12,077 bases of DNA, taken from NCBI RefSeq assembly GCF_000611645.1, contig NW_014012073.1:1549-13625 (forward strand). The letters run 5' to 3'. The position numbers and the translations under genes are program-made. This stretch comes from Monoraphidium neglectum (lineage: Eukaryota; Chlorophyta; Chlorophyceae; Sphaeropleales; Selenastraceae). Below, piece by piece: positions 7,462-12,077 of the stretch (positions are counted from its first letter, which is position 1; every line of letters starts with the position of its first letter). Below the pieces are notes generated by a model. The model ran no database searches, had not been told where the DNA came from, and saw only the letters and a list, made by a program, of their open reading frames with translations.

Positions 7462-8823
7462 CTTCAACTGATGCAGTTGATGTCTCCTGGATGCGGCCTG
7501 CTGGTAGCAGTGCAAAATCAAGAGGGCATTGCGCTGTGAGAGTTCATCACCTAAAAAACACCCTCTCTGCAAACAGCCCCACCCCTACGTGACCATCTAC
7601 CTTAGAAGTGTAAAAAGGGGGCAACCAGCCCAAGACCCCAAGCGTGGCGGCAGCCCCACCAAACCCCTGAGCAGCTGGAGGGGAGAGGGCGGCCCCAGGT
7701 AGCACCTGACATCACCTCCTTGGTTCCTAGCAGCAGCAGCTTTCACTGATTGCAGCTTTTCCAAGCAACGGACCCAGACTCTGTAACACCCACCCGACCA
7801 CACACCCCCAGCCCCCGAGCGCCTATGCTGCAGAATGGGGTGCATAGCGAGGAAACGCACCGCCCTGCACTGACATGCTCTGCTCTGATCCCATCCCATT
7901 TGGAGCCCAGGAGCAGGGCCGCAGCTTTGCTGCGAGAGCAAGGCAGCTGGAGCCATGCTACAGGGAAGTCTGATGGGGTTGGGGGTTGCGGGGTCAACAG
8001 GATCAAAGGGGCAGCAGTGGAGCGGCGGCGCAGCAGGTCAGCAGCGGGGAAGTGCGGCGAGCGGCTGTGAGCCACGAGATTGAAGCAGAGTGTTGTCAGG
8101 AATATTCAGCATTTGCGGATTGTTTCATGAGGAGACAGGCAGCAGGCGGGTCAGCTGGTGTGGCTCTGGATTTGTTCTGGGCATTTCGGTTCGTGCCCTT
8201 GCCTGCATGCCTTGTCTCCAAGTGGTGCGCCTTGTCATCCTAGAGATAGGTGTAACCAGTAGTTGAACTGCTCCTAGCACTTGTTCTTAGCCTTTTCCCC
8301 CTCCCACCAAGCTAGCAGCCCAGTCCACCCCAAGAGCTGAAGACGCCTTAAGGCATTTAAAAAGGCAAGTCGTTCTGTGCCAGTTACTAAGACAGCAGCC
8401 AAGCACACATGCCAGCGGTGCAGCGCAAACCTAGCGCAGCTCAGCATGTCGCGTGCGCCCGCACGCTGCAGCCAAGTGCGGCGCTTCAACGTGCACCAGC
8501 GCAGCCGCGCTGCAAACGAGTCGCTCATAACAAAGGCAAGCTGCCAAGGTTAAGGTTGATATACATGTGGCCTAATACCCCTTCCCCGTGGCCGCACGCT
8601 GCTAGCTGGAGCCAAACATGCGATCAGTAATGCTAGTGCCTGACGAGTCCATAGTCATACGGCTGTGGCAAAGTAAATAGTGCAACGCGCCTCAAACTCC
8701 TTGCAAATCAGCAACCAGGTCAGAGAACTCCAAGGCGTCCGGCAGCTTACCGGTTGCCACTGCTTGTTAAGGAACCAATCACTCAACTCATGCAGGGCAT
8801 CATCACCACAATCAGCACCATCA
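7462..8823. other. 3' flank of nuclease copy B, conserved with copy A
   Basis: Counterpart of 2198-3568. It contains the same unassigned frames (8075-7743 minus, 7750-8070 plus) with about a dozen amino-acid differences from copy A and different end points. No independent gene can be supported. Confidence 0.45.
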
Positions 8824-9924
8824 CTAAAAACAGAAGCACGTCCTTGCAGTGTGGGGCTCGTTCAACTTGACGCGGTCTGGGTTGTGCAGCTGCCGCAGGA
8901 CGTCTGGTGGTGTGTGTACGTTGGTGAGGACTGAGGGCAGCTCTGAAAGGGCAGCTTTCAAGAAGTCATAAAATGCCCCCATGCCATGGAGGATACGCTC
9001 CACCACAACTTGCTGGCCATCCCTATCGCCCTGCTTGTAGTAAGCAAACGCACCACGCTGCATGTCCGTCACCAGCTGCATAAATGGGAAGTTGGAGCTG
9101 AGGCCGAACACGATAAACTCAGCTTGACCCTGCCGCCGGCTTGCCTGGGTGATGTTCTTCTTCAGCTCTACACCAATCACACAGCCAGCATCAGGTGAAA
9201 ACTCCCAGTGCCTGTGAGGGTGAAGCCAACAGGCCGCCGTATTCTAAGATGAAGAGGGAGGAGTGGCAGATGACATTGACAGGTACGTTGCCAAAGAGGA
9301 CTGTTGTCTTTCACACACTGCTTTGAAGTGACAGTTGAATCAATTTGGTGTGTGCCAGTCTTGCCCTAGCGGATGGTGCCATTGTGTGCTGATCACTGTC
9401 CATGTGCAATGTACTACAGAGCATGCAGCCCCGGCCATGCTGCATCAGCATCACAGGTTGAATAGTACAGCAACATTGGCAACTGTGCTTGAATCAACTC
9501 ACTTGGCAACAAGTAGCTCGTGAGCCTTTGATGTCAACCGGTGACCAAGACCGTGAAGCAAAAGGTCAGCCTTGACTTGTGTCATGTAACCTTCTTCACA
9601 GCACTTCGGCGCCCAGGTGGCTCCAACCAGTACCATGTGGCCTTCTCCGCCTACACAGAAGCACAGGCAGCAGTTGCATTAACCATGCATGTCTGGAACT
9701 CGAATCTGCTGCTAGGAACTTGAACTTGAATCGAGGAACTTGAACTTGAACTTGAATCTGCTGCTAAAAAAATGACCAAGCATGCCGATTTGCCTATCAG
9801 ATGCTTTAAGATAAGTCAAGCAGCACTTACCTGGCAGTGCCGCAGTGCGATCAGCTCACCATGTCATCAGACCACGTGCAGAGCCGCTGCATCATGTCCC
9901 GCCAAGCATCCGTCTCGATGTGAT
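8824..9924 (-). CDS. PD-(D/E)XK nuclease-like protein, C-terminal exons, copy B (partial)
   Basis: Paralog of the 3569-4614 gene with identical exon structure: 9924-9860, 9650-9503 and 9211-8824 (stop TAG). The 9503/9211 junction again has a GTGAGT donor, a CACAG acceptor and matching phase 2. Motif residues are kept: PDAGCVIGVELKK, the Q-rich helix and PFMQLVTD. One Asp codon of copy A is absent after VTD. Nine codons in the last exon differ in amino acid between copies and two differ silently. The intron between 9860 and 9650 carries a GAACTT-rich expansion and in-frame stops, supporting its non-coding status. The same phase gap as in copy A exists between the first two exons. The 5' part may be the exon at 10751-10576. 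The role is unknown; the fold suggests DNA or RNA cleavage. Confidence 0.6.
9212..9502 (-). other. Intron in nuclease copy B
   Basis: 291 nt, GTGAGTTG...CCTCACAG on the minus strand, phase 2. Near 9240-9262 it carries an insertion rich in GA that is absent from copy A. Splicing restores the frame from LLVAK to the PD motif. Confidence 0.7.
9716..9760. repeat. GAACTT-rich tract in copy B
   Basis: Repeated GAACTT units (two, an interruption TCGAG, then three) bounded by AATCTGCTGCT on both sides. Copy A has a single unit at the matching place (near 4437). It lies in an intron of the nuclease gene and looks like a simple slippage or duplication expansion. Confidence 0.85.
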
Positions 9925-9933
9925 CTGCAGATC

Positions 9934-10575
9934 ACGTGGTGTCAGCACCGGCAGGCACAGTGATGCCAACGAGGCAAACTGAGCACAAAACATGTGTGTT
10001 TGCTGCGAGGCGTGCACGGCGGCGGCGCCATGCCACACTTGCAAGGTGCAGCTGTTTCTTCAACAAAAAGCTTTGCACTGACCAGTGTCTCCCCTGCACC
10101 CAGCCCAGCAATGTCTGCTGTGGCCAACCCCATGAAGGCCGGGACAAGCAAGCTAGTGATATGGATTATAACATGCACACGAAGCCCACCTGATGCTGCT
10201 ACCCCCGTGCCTGGATAGCAGCAAAGCACGGGGTGGTGGACGGGAAAAGACGTCACATGAGCGCGGAAAAAGAAATACTGAGCGCGGAAAAAGATATGGA
10301 AGGAGGGAAAGCAAGCTTATTTCAAGTATCACATTGCATGTGGTCAATTGCATAAACAGTGGCTGAACACGAGCAATTTCTCTGCGCAGCCTTTGAAACA
10401 CTAGCTGAAGCAGCTTTTGCACTTATGCACGCCAGGCATCTGCTGTGCACAAGTGCAAACGGTGCGCGATGTGCATCCCAACCCATGCTTAGTGCAGCTG
10501 AGGAATGCAATTTGAAAGCCCAGGACTGCCACTGCCACACGCCCTCGCATGCGAGTCCACAACATCAAGTCGTAC
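9934..10575 (-). other. Unresolved stretch between the header-like exon and nuclease copy B
   Basis: If the header exon belongs to the nuclease gene, connecting exons must lie here. One candidate starts at 10158 after an ACTAG acceptor-like site, in the phase required by the header exon. It reads LLVPAFMGLATADIAGLG and on to LFVEETAAPCKCG. No donor of the right phase with a good consensus was found for it. A second frame (10422-10153) has the wrong phase for the header donor. A short tandem repeat is at 10258-10294. Confidence 0.3.
10258..10294. repeat. Short tandem repeat, 21-nt period
   Basis: TGAGCGCGGAAAAAGA occurs at 10258-10273 and again at 10279-10294, separated by AATAC. It lies in non-assigned sequence, probably an intron. 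Nothing suggests a function. Confidence 0.9.
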
Positions 10576-10751
10576 CTGGCGGGGGGGGCCACGATTGTAT
10601 ATGTGCCTGCAGGCACAAGGGAAGAACCCACGTATTCCACACCAGCAGTGTCCAGCAAGGAGCCACCTCTTCTGACGTTTAAAGCTTCCAACAAGGAAGA
10701 CGCGGTTGCGCCAGGCGCGAACCGCCTGCCATTCGCCTCCACTGTGGTCAT
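10576..10751 (-). CDS. Exon with small ubiquitin-like/header-like pattern (partial gene)
   Basis: 58 codons plus 2 nt, ATG at 10751, ending at AG|GTACGA (phase 2). The product has the pattern of a compact beta-grasp domain: a first strand with NGRRF, then SSLLEALNV as the helix, GVEY as a later strand and SLVPAGTYTIV as the last strand. Comparable small ubiquitin-like headers stand at the N-terminus of Crinkler-class effector proteins whose C-termini are often PD-(D/E)XK nucleases, and such a nuclease lies downstream on the same strand at 9924-8824. The ATG directly follows TTCGCAG, which could also be an acceptor, and the upstream frame is open to 10859, so this may be an internal exon. Domain assignment is by eye only. 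Confidence 0.45.
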
Positions 10752-11240
10752 CTGCGAACACAAAGAGTGCACATGTGAACCTTGTTCAGGCAGCATTGAG
10801 CGCACTCTATCGACCTTAGCATCGATGCTGAACGAGGTGTACTTGCTGCAACTAATCAATCAACATCAGGTCAGCGACTTTCTCAACTACGCACGGTTGT
10901 GTGGGATGACCAACCAGCAGCCCAGCCAACGTCCTACCTAGTGCACTTGGCTACCCCTGGGACAGGTTTGGAACCTACAGAGGGAGGTGGCAAGCATCAG
11001 CTGCTCATACGTTGCAAGGTGGAGCAGCGAAACACATACCGTAAGGCAGGTTGCTTGGGCTGGCAGCAGGGTGTCATGCATGCAAAGATACGAGCAGGAG
11101 GCAGCCTGTTGAAGCCATGTACATGTGGCATGCAAATTGGGCCCAACTAGCAAGAAGAGGATCTCGACACCAGTGCGCAGCGGCGCCAGCAACGCGCCCG
11201 GCATCCAGTCTGCTTTCAACTCACAGCAACCTATACGCCC
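10752..11240 (-). other. No assured gene; possible exon with GTATGT donor
   Basis: A minus-strand frame (11219-10938) contains a hydrophobic stretch (VEILFLLVGP) and several cysteines. A good donor-like GTATGT follows CTTACG at 11041-11036, with an acceptor-like TCCCTCTGTAG near 10981. It follows the broken paralog at 11241-11588 on the same strand and may belong with it. The plus strand shows nothing supportable. Confidence 0.3.
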
Positions 11241-11588
11241 CTAAGCCTCCTTAGAGACAAGCTGCAGCGCAACAATTGGACAGGGTTGGCCGGCTAGGCC
11301 AGGAGTATAAGCTTCGAGGGGGTCCAGCGCTGTGCGCGTGCCCGTTGTCTGGCCGCAGGCAATAAGTAGCCCTATGGCATAACCGGTAGGGCCTAAGCAG
11401 GTGAAGGCAATGCACGTGCCCAAGGTTAGTGCAGTGGCTAGGCTCCAGGGGGGGGCGCCGAAGGCGTAGCTGCTGCGGCAGCTGGCTAGCAGCCAAGGCC
11501 ACGGTGCTCGGAGAGCAACACCTGGCAGGCAGCTGGTGTCCCACCAGCTGCCCTTTGCCGTTGGCTCATCTGGGGTCGCAGCAGCCAC
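11241..11588 (-). pseudogene. Diverged paralog of the unrecognised protein, interrupted by a stop
   Basis: The C-terminal part of this frame (GQTTGTRTALDP, LEAYTPGLAGQPC, ALQLVSKEA) aligns by eye with the exon at 6944-6803 (GQRAHAP, LREAAHRGLLGSPC, ALQPVREEA). Right after the shared EA the frame here has TAG where the other copy has GAG and continues. This suggests a nonsense mutation, or a genuinely shorter protein. The N-terminal half contains hydrophobic segments (LLASC, TALTLGTCIAFTCLG) that may be partly intron. It fits the idea that the whole 5.3-kb unit was duplicated and its upstream half diverged strongly. Confidence 0.4.
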
Positions 11589-11729
11589 CCTCCAGTTTCA
11601 TTTCCTTGTGCTTGGCAGCACCAGTGGTGTTTAGTCAGCTACCCGGCCCAATAAATTTGCCCACCCGCTGACAAACACCAGTGCGCTGGGCGTCAACCGG
11701 GCGCGTAGCGCTTCGAGGGCCCATGCGCC

Positions 11730-11750
11730 GGGCGGCCGCGAAGGCCGCCC
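11730..11750. repeat. Perfect 8-bp hairpin
   Basis: GGGCGGCC and GGCCGCCC separated by GCGAA form a strong stem-loop. It lies within the unassigned frame at 11898-11635. A role in transcription is not suggested by anything else nearby. Confidence 0.7.
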
Positions 11751-11959
11751 ACCACACACCGCTTTCGCCATCACTAAGCAGCGCGCGCAGTTTGCACCAG
11801 TTGTCAAAGGGGGTTGGGGGGCAGGGCGCTTTGGCTGCAGTGGGCTGCCACGGCTTTGCCGCGGCGAGCCCTCTTTTCTCTTTGCCGCTGTAAAACATCG
11901 GCGGCCTTCAGCAGAAAGAGTCGTCGGGTTACAGGGTCGGGGGCTGGGTGCCGACATGG

Positions 11960-11987
11960 TGTAATCCCGGGTGTGTGGCTGGTGTAA
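11960..11987 (+). terminator. Candidate poly(A) signals (TGTAA twice)
   Basis: TGTAA at 11960-11964 and 11983-11987, each within GGTGTAAT. TGTAA is the usual poly(A) signal in green algae, with cleavage 10-20 nt downstream. A plus-strand transcript ending here is only inferred, since its coding part was not identified. Confidence 0.3.
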
Positions 11988-12077
11988 TGGGGCGCTGGGC
12001 GGGAGGTGGGCGGTCAGCGCGTTTCCTCGCTGCCTACCAGAGCAGTTTGCAGCGAGGGCACTCGGGGAGCGGGGGTG

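Larger units (their letters stand above)
7462..9933. repeat. Duplicated 2.4-kb module, copy B
   Basis: Second copy of 2198-4623 in the same orientation. Differences include loss of a 35-nt telomere-like segment found in copy A, an extra GAACTT-rich tract of about 50 nt at 9716-9760, a few short insertions (near 8560, 8645 and 9240), and one in-frame codon deletion in the nuclease exon. Both nuclease exon sets stay open. Confidence 0.9.
11589..12077. other. Right edge, unassigned open frame and TGTAA motifs
   Basis: On the minus strand the frame 11898-11635 (87 codons) reads like a protein (FDNWCKLRALLSDGES, WWAAFAAARR, VDAQRTG) but no family is recognised. On the plus strand TGTAA occurs at 11889, 11960 and 11983 in a GC-rich context, as expected near the 3' end of a plus-strand chlorophyte transcript. 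No convincing plus-strand coding exon was found upstream. Confidence 0.3.

Noticed and set aside
10401..10575. Continuation of the header-like frame past 10576
   Set aside because: After the GTACGA donor the translation loses protein-like character and reaches a stop, so it is treated as intron.

Overview
The window looks like nuclear DNA of a green alga (Chlorophyta). Reasons: short introns with consensus GT(G/A)AG...CAG borders, a GC-rich coding start with CAG/CTG triplet runs, TGTAA-type candidate poly(A) signals, and the gene families seen. No bacterial gene organisation, tRNA, rRNA or CRISPR is visible. The species cannot be named from this sequence.

Layout. (1) 1-1760, minus strand: the 5' part of a copper-transporting P1B-type ATPase, three exons with two introns. 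The reading phase closes at both junctions. From the N-terminus it has a Cys-rich CXC head, a degenerate HMA-like domain carrying 11 glutamines, a canonical GMTCxxC HMA domain, the first membrane segment and a Met/His-rich loop. The gene runs off the left edge. (2) 1761-2197: upstream region, with a short stretch resembling the C-terminal tail of ribosomal protein L15. (3) 2198-4623 and 7462-9933: a direct duplication of about 2.4 kb, roughly 95% identical by eye. Each copy carries, on the minus strand, the last three recognisable exons of a PD-(D/E)XK nuclease-like gene and about 1.3 kb of 3' flank. (4) 4624-7461: diverged sequence between the copies. It holds a phase-consistent chain of minus-strand exons (7068 to 5863) of an unrecognised protein, then three degenerate copies of an exon/splice-donor module (about 5660 to 4830). 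(5) 9934-12077: beyond the second copy. It has an exon at 10751-10576 with a compact ubiquitin-like/header-like pattern, a broken paralog of the unrecognised protein (11588-11241), and unassigned sequence with TGTAA motifs.

Interpretation. The right-hand locus could be a gene with a small N-terminal header domain and a C-terminal PD-(D/E)XK nuclease, as in the Crinkler (CR) class of eukaryotic effector-like proteins. The left-hand locus would be its tandem paralog. The nuclease motif and exon phases are seen directly. Linking the header to the nuclease is inference, because the connecting exons could not be resolved. Between the copies, 9 nuclease-exon codons differ in amino acid and only 2 differ silently, so the pair is either relaxing or evolving fast.
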